Shown here: positions 8,032-16,595 of the stretch, piece by piece | Layout of the letters: each line of letters begins with the position of its first letter | How positions within the stretch are numbered: the stretch's first letter is position 1 | Origin: Candidatus Poribacteria bacterium | GTDB taxonomy: Bacteria; Poribacteria; WGA-4E; WGA-3G | Direction: 5' to 3' | Assembly (NCBI GenBank): GCA_012270865.1 | Contig: JAAXHL010000209.1 | Location: 1-40,709 of the forward strand | Length of the DNA: 40,709 nt | Translations under genes and position numbers: made by a program | Notes under the pieces: generated by a model | Told to the model about the DNA's origin: nothing | The model's input: the letters and a program-made list of their open reading frames with translations, nothing else | Databases searched by the model: none

Positions 8032-8889
8032 TTATTGACGGGATTTCAAGGTGCCCCAAGTTGTTGTCAACTTATCGGCAGGTTCAACGGCAGTTGCCAC
8101 GGTGCTGCTGAGGATAACAAGTCCCGTCTTTTCGGAGTTCTTACCGTAGACGACAGCGTGTGGATACCAACCGTCCCAACCTCTCTGTCCCTCCTGACCC
8201 GCGGCTGTGTCACCGTCGTTGACGCAGATACCGACGCCAAGCTCGTCGCCTTCGCTGAACTTATCGCCTGCGATTTGCAGTTCTGTTGCGGGGAACCGAA
8301 ATTCGTAGTACGTCTTTTTCGCGCCTTCGTCTCGGACGATGGCTGCGTCGTCAGCGGCGAGTCCAGGACTCCCATTCGTTCTCTCGTTCTGTAGGATGAC
8401 ATTTTCTGCGGCACCATCTAAACCGATGTTATAAAGGAAGAGTGGCAGTCCTGCGTCGCGTGCGCCGGTCGGTTCAACAGCGAGTTGTGCGCCGTCGCCG
8501 TTCCATGCAGCACCAGCCGCGTGTTCATGCGTGTCGTCCGTGACGCTGAGTGCCAGATAAAGTGCGCCCTCATCCCATGCGAACATAAAACAGGTTTCGT
8601 GGTCGTCGGCATCGTTCCAGATACCACCGTTATATTCTTCAAAAGCTTTAATGACACCACCATTGGCTTCAAACATGACACCACAGAACATAGTGCCATC
8701 GGTTCCCGTAACCGTCTCAAGTACGCCAGCCCATTCGCTCAGATCACCGTCGATCTGAACATCAAGACCCGTTGGTGCGGTGTAGACATCATGCGTCTCA
8801 TTCCGCCACTGTGCATCTGCGATGCCGGTCATAAACAAGAAGGCGGTGATTGTAAAGAGTGTCGTGAAACTGAAAACTATCTTTTTCAT
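8032..8889 (-). CDS. Secreted CBM9-like (sugar-binding fold) protein, copy 1
   Basis: A 285-aa protein with a signal peptide (MKKIVFSFTTLFTITAFLF, cleavage near ADA-QW). The mature part resembles the family 9 carbohydrate-binding / DOMON-like beta-sandwich: VQIDGDLSEWAGV at the start, CFMFAWDEGALYLALSVTDD in the middle, YYEFRFPATEL later and LGVGICVNDGD near the end. The whole protein is one domain, so it may be a periplasmic or outer-surface sugar- or ligand-binding protein rather than an enzyme. AAGGAA precedes the ATG. It is a paralogue of the gene at 9126-9971, with clear residue-for-residue alignment. Confidence 0.8.
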   Translation of the reverse strand: MKKIVFSFTTLFTITAFLFMTGIADAQWRNETHDVYTAPTGLDVQIDGDLSEWAGVLETVTGTDGTMFCGVMFEANGGVIKAFEEYNGGIWNDADDHETCFMFAWDEGALYLALSVTDDTHEHAAGAAWNGDGAQLAVEPTGARDAGLPLFLYNIGLDGAAENVILQNERTNGSPGLAADDAAIVRDEGAKKTYYEFRFPATELQIAGDKFSEGDELGVGICVNDGDTAAGQEGQRGWDGWYPHAVVYGKNSEKTGLVILSSTVATAVEPADKLTTTWGTLKSRQ

Positions 8890-8975
8890 CGTATATTCCT
8901 TTTTTTAATGGTTAATGGTTATAAGTGGTTGATTATAAGTAAGAGGTTTTAGATGAATCTAATTTACTGGTTCAT

Positions 8976-9055
8976 GGTTGTTAGTTATAAGTTATTGGTT
9001 AAGAGGTTTCTGATGTATAGGGAGTCTCTTAACTTATAACCAACAACCAACAACC
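8976..9055. terminator. Long imperfect stem-loop between the two CBM9-like genes
   Basis: The 30-nt segment 8976-9005 (GGTTGTTAGTTATAAGTT..., ending TTAAGAG) is largely complementary to 9026-9055 (CTCTTAACTTATAACC...AACAACC). It consists of the window's GGTTAATGGTTATAAG-type filler in inverted orientation. It may terminate transcription of the upstream paralogue. Confidence 0.5.
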
Positions 9056-9125
9056 ATATTATTTCTCTACTTGACCAGTGATTGACCGCGTCAATAATCA
9101 TGGGACATCACGGCAATCCCATAAA

Positions 9126-9971
9126 TCACCGGTCAGATTTGAGTTTGCCCCATGTCGTCGCTAATTTATTCGCTGCTTCAACAGCGAGGGTCTCATTGGT
9201 AAGTACAACAAGTCCTGTTTTCTCGGAATGCTTTTGATGGACAATAGAATGCGTGTACCATCCACTCCACCCCTTTTGACCGCCTTGGCCGGCGGCTTTG
9301 TCGCCGTCGTTAACACAGATACCGAGACCGAATTCAACTCCATCGCTGAATTTATCACCTTTTATTTGTAATTCTTCAGCCGTGAATCTGAACTCATAGT
9401 AGGTCTCTTTTTTCGCTTCGTTTCGGACAATGACAACATCTTCGCCACTAACGAGTCCTGGGCTGCCGTGCGTCTCTTCATTACCTAAGATAATGTCTTT
9501 GGCACCATCATTTAAACCAGCGTTATAGAGGAAGAGTCTTGCGCCGCCATCACGTTTACCTGTTGTTTCAAAGGCGAGTTGTGCGGCATCCCCGTTCCAC
9601 GCTTGGCCAGCAGCGTGTTCATGCTCATCATCTGTCACGCTGAGTCCGATGTACACGGCTTCTGAATCCCATACAATCATGAAACAGGTTTCATGGTCAT
9701 CGGCACCGTTCCATTTTCCGCCTCCATGTTCCTCAAACGCAGCGACTTTCCCGCCGACACCTTCAAATTCAACACCACAGAAAGGGTTCCCATCGGTGCC
9801 TTTAACGGTGTCAAGGACTCCGTCCCATTCGCCAAGATCGCCATCAATTTCAATTTCAACGCCTGTAAGTGCTTTATACTCATCATGGGTTTTACTGCGC
9901 CACTGCGCATCGGCTACAGTACTTACAAGTAAAACGAGTAATGCTGTAGCAATCAAAACATAATTTTTCAT
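9126..9971 (-). CDS. Secreted CBM9-like (sugar-binding fold) protein, copy 2
   Basis: A 281-aa protein with signal peptide MKNYVLIATALLVLLVSTVADA. Mature domain collinear with its neighbour: VEIEIDGDLGEWDGVLDTVKG, CFMIVWDSEAVYIGLSVTDDEHEHAAGQAWNGD, YYEFRFTAEELQI and GLGICVNDGDKAAG. AGGAG sits just upstream of the ATG. Tandem duplication with clear divergence suggests different ligands or dosage. A promoter with operator-like repeats lies upstream (10001-10054). The CBM9 fold is inferred from sequence style; no catalytic residues are apparent. Confidence 0.8.
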   Translation of the reverse strand: MKNYVLIATALLVLLVSTVADAQWRSKTHDEYKALTGVEIEIDGDLGEWDGVLDTVKGTDGNPFCGVEFEGVGGKVAAFEEHGGGKWNGADDHETCFMIVWDSEAVYIGLSVTDDEHEHAAGQAWNGDAAQLAFETTGKRDGGARLFLYNAGLNDGAKDIILGNEETHGSPGLVSGEDVVIVRNEAKKETYYEFRFTAEELQIKGDKFSDGVEFGLGICVNDGDKAAGQGGQKGWSGWYTHSIVHQKHSEKTGLVVLTNETLAVEAANKLATTWGKLKSDR

Positions 9972-10000
9972 TTTTTCTCCTAAAGTTATCAGTTCCTATA

Positions 10001-10054
10001 GTTTGGACAATTTCCAAGGCTCACGTTATATCAAACCTAAACGATTGTCTAAAC
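10001..10054 (-). promoter_or_regulatory. Promoter with GTTTRGACAAT repeats upstream of CBM9-like copy 2
   Basis: On the minus strand TTTAGA (10053-10048) and TATAAC (10030-10025) are 17 nt apart. An 11-bp motif GTTTRGACAAT overlaps the -35 (minus strand, 10054-10044) and recurs in opposite orientation just downstream of the start site (10001-10011) and again at 10177-10187. The arrangement resembles repressor operators flanking a promoter. Confidence 0.4.
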
Positions 10055-10259
10055 AGAAGACCAGAACCATTCACAAAACTCATATAAGGATATACTTAAT
10101 ATATTATATATTTAAAAACATGTCCCAATATAATATATTATACCCTGATTTAACGCCTATGTCAAGTTATACTAAAGTTTGGACAATTTACGTAGGTTGG
10201 GTTATAGGAAAGCGTGTTTAGGTAAGTCCTACCCTCTTCACTTATAACCTACCACCATT

Positions 10260-11855
10260 TTAACGGTCACCGATAGATTTATTGCCATCGTCACCACCCA
10301 AACGGAAAATGTACCGATCACTTGAACCGATATACACGAACCCGTTGGCAACCGCGGGTGATGAATAGAGTTCTATATTTCGTACGATAGTTCTTAAGTT
10401 GAATTCCCATTCCACTTTTCCATCGGCAGTGGAAAGTGCGTAAACATATCCATTTTTTGTTGCGGCATAAACTGTATCCGGTGTTACGGCTGGTGAAGAT
10501 ACGACCGGATTGCCGAGTTCAGCTTGCCAGTGATGTTCCCCGTCCGTTGCCTGTAGACAATAGACAGACCCATCACGTGAACCGAAGATGACATAACCAT
10601 TCTGTATAGCGATTGCTGTTAGGACAGCATCTTTTGCCTTGTGTTCCCACACGATGTCGCCGGTCTCTCCGTTGAGCGCGACGACCTTACCGGCAGGTAT
10701 AGCGGCACTGTCCGAAAAATTACCGCGTCCGAGTCCAAAGAAAACGAGATTTTCATAAGCACTCGGACTGCCCCAAACGGGATATGGCATCTCCTTTGAC
10801 CAAATTTCATTACCTGTTTGAGCATCAACGGCATAGATTCGGTAGTTACCATAACCGGTGCCGAAGTAGACTTTGCCGTTATGCTCAACCGGTGACATAT
10901 CTGCATGGATACCTCCATAGTGCCAGATTTCCTCTCCTTCTAAGGCATCAATGCAGTAGACACCATCAGCACCGGCAGTGAAATAGAGTTTCCCTTGACG
11001 AATAAAAGGTGTGGATTCGACGTGGCTCGCCGTCTGAAAACTCCAGATCGGTTCGCCGGTCTTAGCGTCAAGGCATCGGAGTGCGCAATTACTATCTTGG
11101 TGGTAACCCTCACCGATGTAGACCCTACCGCCAGCCACGGCAGGTGAGGAGAAGATCGGGATCGCCGAAGCGTGTCGCCAGATGACCTCCCTTGATTCCG
11201 TATCGATGCAGTATGTTGCGCCGCCGAGTGAAAAAATTGAGCCGTGCGAAGAACCGATATAGAGCCGATTCCCGACAACGGCAGGTGATGAAGAAAAATC
11301 AACCGCCATCGGTCCTTCGTCTTTGAAGACCCACGCTGGCGTTCCGTTTTTTGGACCGGGTAACGCGTCTAAATGTCCCGTTCTGTTCTTGTTACCACGG
11401 AAAGTTGACCATGTGGTAACCCCTTTTACATTTCTCGTAGGTTCGGTTTCTAACCGAACATCCGATTTTGCTTCAAGTGCCGCGTTCGGACCCTGGAGGA
11501 GTTGGTAGGTGCCGAATACCGTGCCGAGGAGGACAACAGCACCGACAACAGAAACGGTAATCTTGTGCGCGCCCACGAAGTCGCGGAACCTGTAGAAAAA
11601 CATTTTAGTGGTATCCCGCGCAAAAACGAGAGCCGTTATGAGTGCAACCCCAACAAAAGCGAGAATCTGTGGAACGATGCTCAACAACGCTGTGAGTGGT
11701 CCCAGGAGTTGTGGGATAACGGCGTGTGCAGGAGTCGCTGTGCTGAAAAAAAGAAGAGCAAAACACAGCATTAATAACAGTTTCACAGCGAAACCGAGTC
11801 GCCTTTCTTCATTCCTACGTCCTTTTATTGCCTGTCTTAATCTCGCTTTTTTCAC
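10260..11855 (-). CDS. Membrane-anchored PQQ-like beta-propeller repeat protein
   Basis: A 531-aa protein. The N-terminus has three hydrophobic segments (LLLMLCFALLFF, LSIVPQILAFVGVALITALVF and ITVSVVGAVVLLGTVFGTY). The remainder is a chain of PQQ/BamB-like propeller blades: VVGNRLYIGSSHGSIFSL, VAGGRVYIGEGYH, RCLDAKTGEPIWSFQ, YAVDAQTGNEIWSKEM, VVALNGETGDIVWEH and VYALSTADGKVEWEF. This type acts as a scaffold or ligand platform on the outer side of the membrane; there is no sign of an alcohol dehydrogenase active site. It starts 18 nt after the stop of the upstream gene, so they form an operon. A 20-bp palindrome (11440-11459) is read in frame between the last membrane segment and the propeller. 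Confidence 0.85.
   Translation of the reverse strand: MKKARLRQAIKGRRNEERRLGFAVKLLLMLCFALLFFSTATPAHAVIPQLLGPLTALLSIVPQILAFVGVALITALVFARDTTKMFFYRFRDFVGAHKITVSVVGAVVLLGTVFGTYQLLQGPNAALEAKSDVRLETEPTRNVKGVTTWSTFRGNKNRTGHLDALPGPKNGTPAWVFKDEGPMAVDFSSSPAVVGNRLYIGSSHGSIFSLGGATYCIDTESREVIWRHASAIPIFSSPAVAGGRVYIGEGYHQDSNCALRCLDAKTGEPIWSFQTASHVESTPFIRQGKLYFTAGADGVYCIDALEGEEIWHYGGIHADMSPVEHNGKVYFGTGYGNYRIYAVDAQTGNEIWSKEMPYPVWGSPSAYENLVFFGLGRGNFSDSAAIPAGKVVALNGETGDIVWEHKAKDAVLTAIAIQNGYVIFGSRDGSVYCLQATDGEHHWQAELGNPVVSSPAVTPDTVYAATKNGYVYALSTADGKVEWEFNLRTIVRNIELYSSPAVANGFVYIGSSDRYIFRLGGDDGNKSIGDR
11440..11459. repeat. GTAGG-type palindrome read in frame within a coding region
   Basis: GGTTCGGTT (11440-11448) and AACCGAAC (11452-11459) flank TCT and are preceded by CTCGTA. 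On the minus strand it encodes V-R-L-E-T-E-P-T in the linker after the last membrane segment of the PQQ-propeller protein. Confidence 0.75.
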
Positions 11856-11873
11856 CTGCAGCCCCCTCGTGTT

Positions 11874-13760
11874 TTATCTTGACGCTTCTATAAAACCCAT
11901 AGCGAAATGCACCAGGTTTTCAAGCATCGGGCGATTTTTAGAGACTTCCATCTCTTGACTGTTACGGAGATTCGTGATAAGGTACATCCCCTTGCCATAT
12001 TGCAGTTTCGCGACGACGATCTCTTTGCCGTCATTGGTCGTCGCCAACACTTGATAATTTTGATTCCATCCACTCCAGGAGTCATCAAGTGCGAGTTGCC
12101 CTGAAATAATCCGGTGGGGTGCGTTAAAGAGGTCGCCAGCGGCGGCAGTCGGTTGAAAATCATTTCGTCGTGAGCTCTCAATGCCGTTGAGCGGTTCAGG
12201 CAGCCACCCTGTCCCACATGGACGACCCTCATCGCTATCTTGACCGGAAACGATAGCGACACCGCCGTTCTTCACGAACTCTTTAATCCGTGCCTCTTGA
12301 TTATTGTTGAGCCAGTATTTTCCATCTCGTGAGATCGTTCGGAAGCCGAGCCATAGGATATCCGCGTTACCGAGCGTCGGTAGATTGTGGTTGGTTGTTT
12401 CCTGATAAACAACGTCGGAACCCGTTACAGCGTCAAGTTGAGCGATGGTGCGCGGTTCGGACTTGTACGCCTCTGTTTTGAGCACCAAGAGTCGGTTGGA
12501 TGCCTCAAGAAACTCCACTGCGAAATAGATCAGATTCTCAAGCATCTGACGGTTTTTAGAGACTCGCACTTCCGTATCATTACGCAAACTGGTGATCAGA
12601 TACATCCCTTTCCCATAATTGCGCTTGGCGATAGCAATCTCTTTTCCGTCGTTGGTCGTCGCCATTATCTGATAATTCTGATTTGCGTCGGTCCATGAAT
12701 CATCAAGCGAGAGATTCCCCGATCGAATGCGGTTAGGTCCATTAAAGAGTTCACCAGCATGAGAGGTTGCTTGGAAATCGCTTCGGCCTGTGTTTTCTAT
12801 ACCTTTGAGCGGTTCAGGCAGCCATCCTGTAGGACACGGACGACCTTCATCGCTATCCTGTCCGGAGACGATGACAACGCCGCCGTTCTTCACGAACTCT
12901 TTAATCTGTGCCTCTTGGCTATTGTTGAGCCGGTATTTTCCATCCCTTGAGAGCGTACGGAAACCGAGCCATAAGATGTCGGCATTGCTAAGTCCGGGTA
13001 GGTTCCGATCCGTTGTTCCATTGTAATCAACTGAGTGTCCCTCTATTGAATTAAGCCTGGAGATAATAGGATATTCTTCTTTGTAGCTATCTGTTCTGAG
13101 AAAATAGAGTTGGACAGCATCTGCGCCGGACTTAGTTCCCTCACGGGTGCGAACAGTGTTTCCATCACTTGTCCCAAACATGGCGTTCAGTTCTTTCTGA
13201 AAATCGGCAGTAGAATCCCGTCTTGAGACCTCGTCTCTGTTGAGGTATTTTTCAGTGTGTGTAAACAACCACCAACCCCACTCGTTTCGCTGTCTTGTGG
13301 TTTGGGTTTGAAACCATTTTCCACTGACATGTGCGAGACTGTCAATACGTCCACCCTCTTTGAGATAAAAGACGATAATGGGTTTGCCCTGTTCCATGAG
13401 ACCCATCGCCTCTCTTCTGTGATCTTTTTCCCCTTTGTAGACATCAAGGCGGATCTTGATTTCGTTAAACTCAGGGTCGCCTTTGAGATATTTATCGACC
13501 TTAACCTTCACGTTCTGACGTTTAGCGTTGACCTCCGAAACCGTTCCGAAGAAGATATGACTGCTTTCCTTAACGATCTGCTCCACAGAATAACGTCTCG
13601 CTATATAGCCTTCTGAAGATGACTGATTTAAGAGTAAAAAACAGGTAATAAGAAGTAACCCGTAACCCGTAACCAGTAACCAGTTAAAAAAGGTTTTCGA
13701 TGGAGCGTCTCTTTCTATTAACTGGAAACTGGAAACTGGAAACTTTTTTGATCTTTGCAT
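11874..13760 (-). CDS. Secreted protein with internally duplicated ~205-aa domain
   Basis: A 628-aa protein. Residues about 23-46 form a hydrophobic signal or anchor (WLLVTGYGLLLITCFLLL). Residues 55-155 resemble the small beta-rich domain with FGTVSEV and VDKYLKGD seen in some secreted proteins. Two near-identical copies of a ~205-aa domain follow (about 217-420 and 424-628), each with NADILWLGFRT, EFVKNGGVxIVSGQDSDEGRP, GWLPEPLxGIE, LxLDDSW and YGKGMYLIT. The GGVxIVSGQ and GKGMYLIT strands suggest a ThuA/GATase-1-like alpha/beta fold, but I see no catalytic triad, so this is tentative. First gene of a pair with the PQQ-propeller gene. AAGGGGG precedes the ATG. Confidence 0.75.
   Translation of the reverse strand: MQRSKKFPVSSFQLIERDAPSKTFFNWLLVTGYGLLLITCFLLLNQSSSEGYIARRYSVEQIVKESSHIFFGTVSEVNAKRQNVKVKVDKYLKGDPEFNEIKIRLDVYKGEKDHRREAMGLMEQGKPIIVFYLKEGGRIDSLAHVSGKWFQTQTTRQRNEWGWWLFTHTEKYLNRDEVSRRDSTADFQKELNAMFGTSDGNTVRTREGTKSGADAVQLYFLRTDSYKEEYPIISRLNSIEGHSVDYNGTTDRNLPGLSNADILWLGFRTLSRDGKYRLNNSQEAQIKEFVKNGGVVIVSGQDSDEGRPCPTGWLPEPLKGIENTGRSDFQATSHAGELFNGPNRIRSGNLSLDDSWTDANQNYQIMATTNDGKEIAIAKRNYGKGMYLITSLRNDTEVRVSKNRQMLENLIYFAVEFLEASNRLLVLKTEAYKSEPRTIAQLDAVTGSDVVYQETTNHNLPTLGNADILWLGFRTISRDGKYWLNNNQEARIKEFVKNGGVAIVSGQDSDEGRPCGTGWLPEPLNGIESSRRNDFQPTAAAGDLFNAPHRIISGQLALDDSWSGWNQNYQVLATTNDGKEIVVAKLQYGKGMYLITNLRNSQEMEVSKNRPMLENLVHFAMGFIEASR
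11877..13112 (-). repeat. Intragenic tandem duplication (two ~610-bp units)
   Basis: Units at about 12501-13112 and 11877-12491 encode the two domain copies. They align at DNA level with long near-identical tracts, e.g. around the shared AACTCTTTAAT and GCCTCTTG segments (12284-12299 and 12894-12909), pointing to a fairly recent duplication or ongoing conversion. Confidence 0.8.
13655..13744. repeat. Short tandem repeats read as signal-sequence codons
   Basis: GTAACCC/GTAACCA heptamers (about 13655-13684) and GGAAACT-type heptamers (about 13720-13744) lie within the first 40 codons of the duplicated-domain protein and encode its hydrophobic N-terminus and the preceding segment. Confidence 0.65.
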
Positions 13761-13814
13761 CGAATTTTCCCCCTTATGGTTAATGGTTCTAAGTGGAATG
13801 TGTCGTTGTTGTAA

Positions 13815-14936
13815 TCATTGCGCTTTCCCTCTTGCTGTGATGTCCCATACAGATTCAACAATCCCGTTACGGATACCGTAATACCTGTCATGAAGGTTCA
13901 CTGTCGTGCAACAGTGGGTTGGTAAAATTTCAAGTTTATCTCCCGGTTTGAGGGAGACGTTTTCATCAGACGCGCTCCCAACAGTTTTTAAAGTCCCGTG
14001 TTCTTCAGAGAGTCCACTCATCTCCATACCTGTTAGACCAACAGGTTGTGGAATACCGAATTCTTTTGCGAGTACTTTCAATCCTGTATCAACGATCATT
14101 CGGTTCGGGTTTGGACGACTCACGACAGTTGCGAGAACCGACAATGCACAATCGAAATTCTCGCCGATACCTTCTACATTTCCGTAGGTGGAATCCATGA
14201 GGACATAAGACCCCGCCTGTATCTCTGTCATTTCCGGTATGCTTCCTGTGATATTGAAGGTTCCCGTGCCGCCGCCGCTCATAATAGCAACCTCTACGCC
14301 GTGTTCTTCAAGATAGGACTTGGTGTCCACGAGTCGCTGCATCGCCTCACGTGCGGCGGTATCGCGTTCGGATCGCTTCGGCTTCGCGACGGTATGTCCC
14401 TCGTATCCCATTAACCCTTCAAAAACCAAGTTCGGACTCCGACGTACCAGTTCCGCCAATTCTAAAGCCGGTTTTCCGGGTTCAACACCGCATCTGTCCA
14501 TACCGATATTCACCTCGACTAACATTCTGACGGTTGCCTCTTTAGCCGTCGCTGCCTCAGAGATAGCTTGTACGTTCTCTGAATTATCCACCGCGACCAT
14601 GATTTCCGAATGTCTCGCGAGATTGATGAGCCGAGCGATCTTTTGCGCGCCGACGATCTGATTGGCAATCAGCACATCTCGGATACCAGCATGGATAACG
14701 GCTTCTGCTTCGCCGAGTTTCGCGCACGTGACACCGATGGCACCCGCTGCAATCTGTTTATGTGCGATAATCGGCGTTTTATGCGTCTTAACGTGTGGTC
14801 TCAAATCAGCCTTTACTGTCCTGAAATAGTTCGCCATCGCCGCTATGTTGGCTTCCATTTTGTCGAGATCAATCAGTAGTGCGGGTGTATCCAATTCCGT
14901 CTTGTGCCTGCCGATAAATGGTTCGTTTGTCTTCAT
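13815..14936 (-). CDS. PLP-dependent D-threonine aldolase / D-serine dehydratase-like enzyme
   Basis: A 373-aa fold-type III PLP enzyme of the DSD1/alanine-racemase N-terminal family. DTPALLIDLDKMEANIA opens the barrel; RPHVKTHK (residues 46-53) carries the PLP lysine; GMDRCG and SGGGTGTF are phosphate-region motifs. Near the C-terminus LPTHCCTTVNLHD gives a His-x-Cys pair (His341, Cys343). In characterised relatives, His-x-Cys zinc ligands go with D-serine dehydratase and His-x-Asp with D-threonine aldolase, so a D-serine-dehydratase-like activity is favoured (inference). ATG 14936 has AGGAGG about 11 nt upstream; the longer version overlaps the FAH gene and is unlikely. It starts 20 nt after the FAH stop, so they are co-transcribed. 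Confidence 0.88.
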   Translation of the reverse strand: MKTNEPFIGRHKTELDTPALLIDLDKMEANIAAMANYFRTVKADLRPHVKTHKTPIIAHKQIAAGAIGVTCAKLGEAEAVIHAGIRDVLIANQIVGAQKIARLINLARHSEIMVAVDNSENVQAISEAATAKEATVRMLVEVNIGMDRCGVEPGKPALELAELVRRSPNLVFEGLMGYEGHTVAKPKRSERDTAAREAMQRLVDTKSYLEEHGVEVAIMSGGGTGTFNITGSIPEMTEIQAGSYVLMDSTYGNVEGIGENFDCALSVLATVVSRPNPNRMIVDTGLKVLAKEFGIPQPVGLTGMEMSGLSEEHGTLKTVGSASDENVSLKPGDKLEILPTHCCTTVNLHDRYYGIRNGIVESVWDITARGKAQ

Positions 14937-14955
14937 TATGCGATGCCTCCTATTT

Positions 14956-15909
14956 CTAAAGCTGCTTAACAGGGTTCGATAACGTGCCGAACCCATCAAT
15001 TTTTATGTCAACAATGTCGCCCGCGGCAAGTGGTAGATCGTTCGGAACAATGATACCGGTACCAGTCGAGACAACGGTACCCAGCGGGATCGGATTATCA
15101 CGCATCAGGAATTCCGTCAGTTGTTCAAACTTCCAATTGATTTGAGAAGTATTTACCTCACCTTCATAAATAATATCTTCACCCCGGAGGACAGTGCATT
15201 GCATGTCCAAATTATAGGGATCGTCCACTTCAGAAGGTGTAAGAAACATCGGTCCGAGCGCGCAACATCCATAAAACACTTTGGATTGTGGCAGATAGAG
15301 TGGGTTATCACGTTCAATATCCCATGCAGAAACATCGTTGCATAGGGTGTATCCGATGATTTCTCCATCTCCGCCGAGGACGTAAGCCAATTCCGGTTCT
15401 GTTGCTGTCAATACAGAGTCGCTTCGGATACCGATAAAACCGTTGGGACCGACACACCGTGAAGGAGTCGCTTTGAAAAATATTTCAGGACGATCGGCGT
15501 GATAGACGCGGCTGTAGATATCCTGTTCGGAGTCGTCATCGCGCATATCGGCACTCCGTTTGTAGGTTACACCGCACCCCCAAACTTCAGGCGGATCAAT
15601 CGGCGGTAAAAGGTGCGGCACATTTGCATCAGGCGCGGCATCCAATTTCTTCAGCGTAAGTCCATCAGGTTCATCTGATGTGTTTTCTATCTCTGCAAAC
15701 GAGGGGAGTTGCATCGGAGCAGGCGTTGCCACCTTTTCTTGAATATCGGCGAGGATGACACCGAGACTCACTTGTTCTGTATGTGCAAGTGCTAACACTT
15801 CTAAGACACCGGGGGATTCCTCGCTTGTTACGTCAATCACTTCCTCATCACGAGTGACGATTCCGACCCGTTTACCTAAATTGGGTAGGTGAAACTGAAT
15901 TAACTTCAT
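14956..15909 (-). CDS. Fumarylacetoacetate hydrolase (FAH) family protein
   Basis: A 317-aa protein with the FAH C-terminal fold: VWGCGVTYKRSADMR, the metal-binding stretch ATEPELAYVLGGDGEIIGYTLCNDVSAWDIE, and TGTGIIVPNDLPLAAGDIVDIKIDGFG at the end. Family members hydrolyse C-C bonds, decarboxylate, or dehydrate sugar acids using a divalent metal; the substrate cannot be told from sequence. The ATG at 15909 has AAAAGGAC just upstream. The upstream in-frame extension to 16011 overlaps cysC and reads as nonsense. The neighbouring PLP enzyme suggests amino- or sugar-acid catabolism. Confidence 0.88.
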   Translation of the reverse strand: MKLIQFHLPNLGKRVGIVTRDEEVIDVTSEESPGVLEVLALAHTEQVSLGVILADIQEKVATPAPMQLPSFAEIENTSDEPDGLTLKKLDAAPDANVPHLLPPIDPPEVWGCGVTYKRSADMRDDDSEQDIYSRVYHADRPEIFFKATPSRCVGPNGFIGIRSDSVLTATEPELAYVLGGDGEIIGYTLCNDVSAWDIERDNPLYLPQSKVFYGCCALGPMFLTPSEVDDPYNLDMQCTVLRGEDIIYEGEVNTSQINWKFEQLTEFLMRDNPIPLGTVVSTGTGIIVPNDLPLAAGDIVDIKIDGFGTLSNPVKQL

Positions 15910-15950
15910 TTTTGTCCTTTTGCCATATAAAAAGAGTGCCTTCTTGCGTC

Positions 15951-16568
15951 CTAATTTTCGGCGGGGACGAGACCTGCCTTCACAAGTGCTGAGACAACAG
16001 CCTTTGCACACGCTTCAATGGAGAGTTCCGCGCTATTTATTATAACCTCTGGGTTAAGAGGCGGTTCATAAGGCGCGCTAATGCCTGTAAACTCTTTAAT
16101 CTCGCCAGCGCGTGCCTTTTTATATAAGCCTTTCGTATCGCGTTCTTCGCACACCTCAAGTGGACAGTCAACGAAAACTTCGACAAACCTGCCTTCAGTG
16201 ATGAGTGCCCTCGCCTGATCCCTATCCGCGCGGTAAGGCGAAATAAAAGCGGTCATAACAACAGTGCCTGCGTCCGCGAAGAGTTTTGCGACTTCACCGA
16301 TGCGCCGGATGTTCTCCTCACGATCTTCCGGTGAGAATCCCAAATTCTTGTTCAGTCCGTGCCGGACATTGTCGCCATCTAAGACATAAGTGTGATGCCG
16401 CTGTTGATGTAGCACATACTCAACGGCATTCGCTAAGGTTGATTTACCTGAGCCGGAGAGGCCAGTGAACCAAATCACACAGCCTTTCTGATTCAGTAAT
16501 CTTTCTCTATCTTCTGCTGTGACAGTCGTTTCATGCCACGTAATGTTAGTTGCTTTCTGTTGAGCCAA
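15951..16568 (-). CDS. cysC: Adenylyl-sulfate kinase (APS kinase)
   Basis: A 205-aa protein that phosphorylates adenosine 5'-phosphosulfate with ATP to give PAPS for sulfate assimilation or sulfation. Walker [10 protein letters not shown] (residues 36-44), [16 protein letters not shown] (APS binding), [13 protein letters not shown] with the conserved serine (Ser110), and [17 protein letters not shown]. Length is normal for a stand-alone CysC. The start is TTG at 16568, with GAGG 10 nt upstream; no ATG lies nearby in frame. No ATP sulfurylase is in the window. An intrinsic-terminator-like hairpin lies in its leader, suggesting attenuation. Confidence 0.94.
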   Translation of the reverse strand: MAQQKATNITWHETTVTAEDRERLLNQKGCVIWFTGLSGSGKSTLANAVEYVLHQQRHHTYVLDGDNVRHGLNKNLGFSPEDREENIRRIGEVAKLFADAGTVVMTAFISPYRADRDQARALITEGRFVEVFVDCPLEVCEERDTKGLYKKARAGEIKEFTGISAPYEPPLNPEVIINSAELSIEACAKAVVSALVKAGLVPAEN

Positions 16569-16595
16569 TTCGATTGTTCCTCACATATTAAAAGT

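Noticed and set aside
15910..16011. N-terminal extension of the FAH-family protein
   Set aside because: It overlaps the cysC coding region in another frame and reads as arginine- and cysteine-rich nonsense; a good ribosome site precedes the ATG at 15909.
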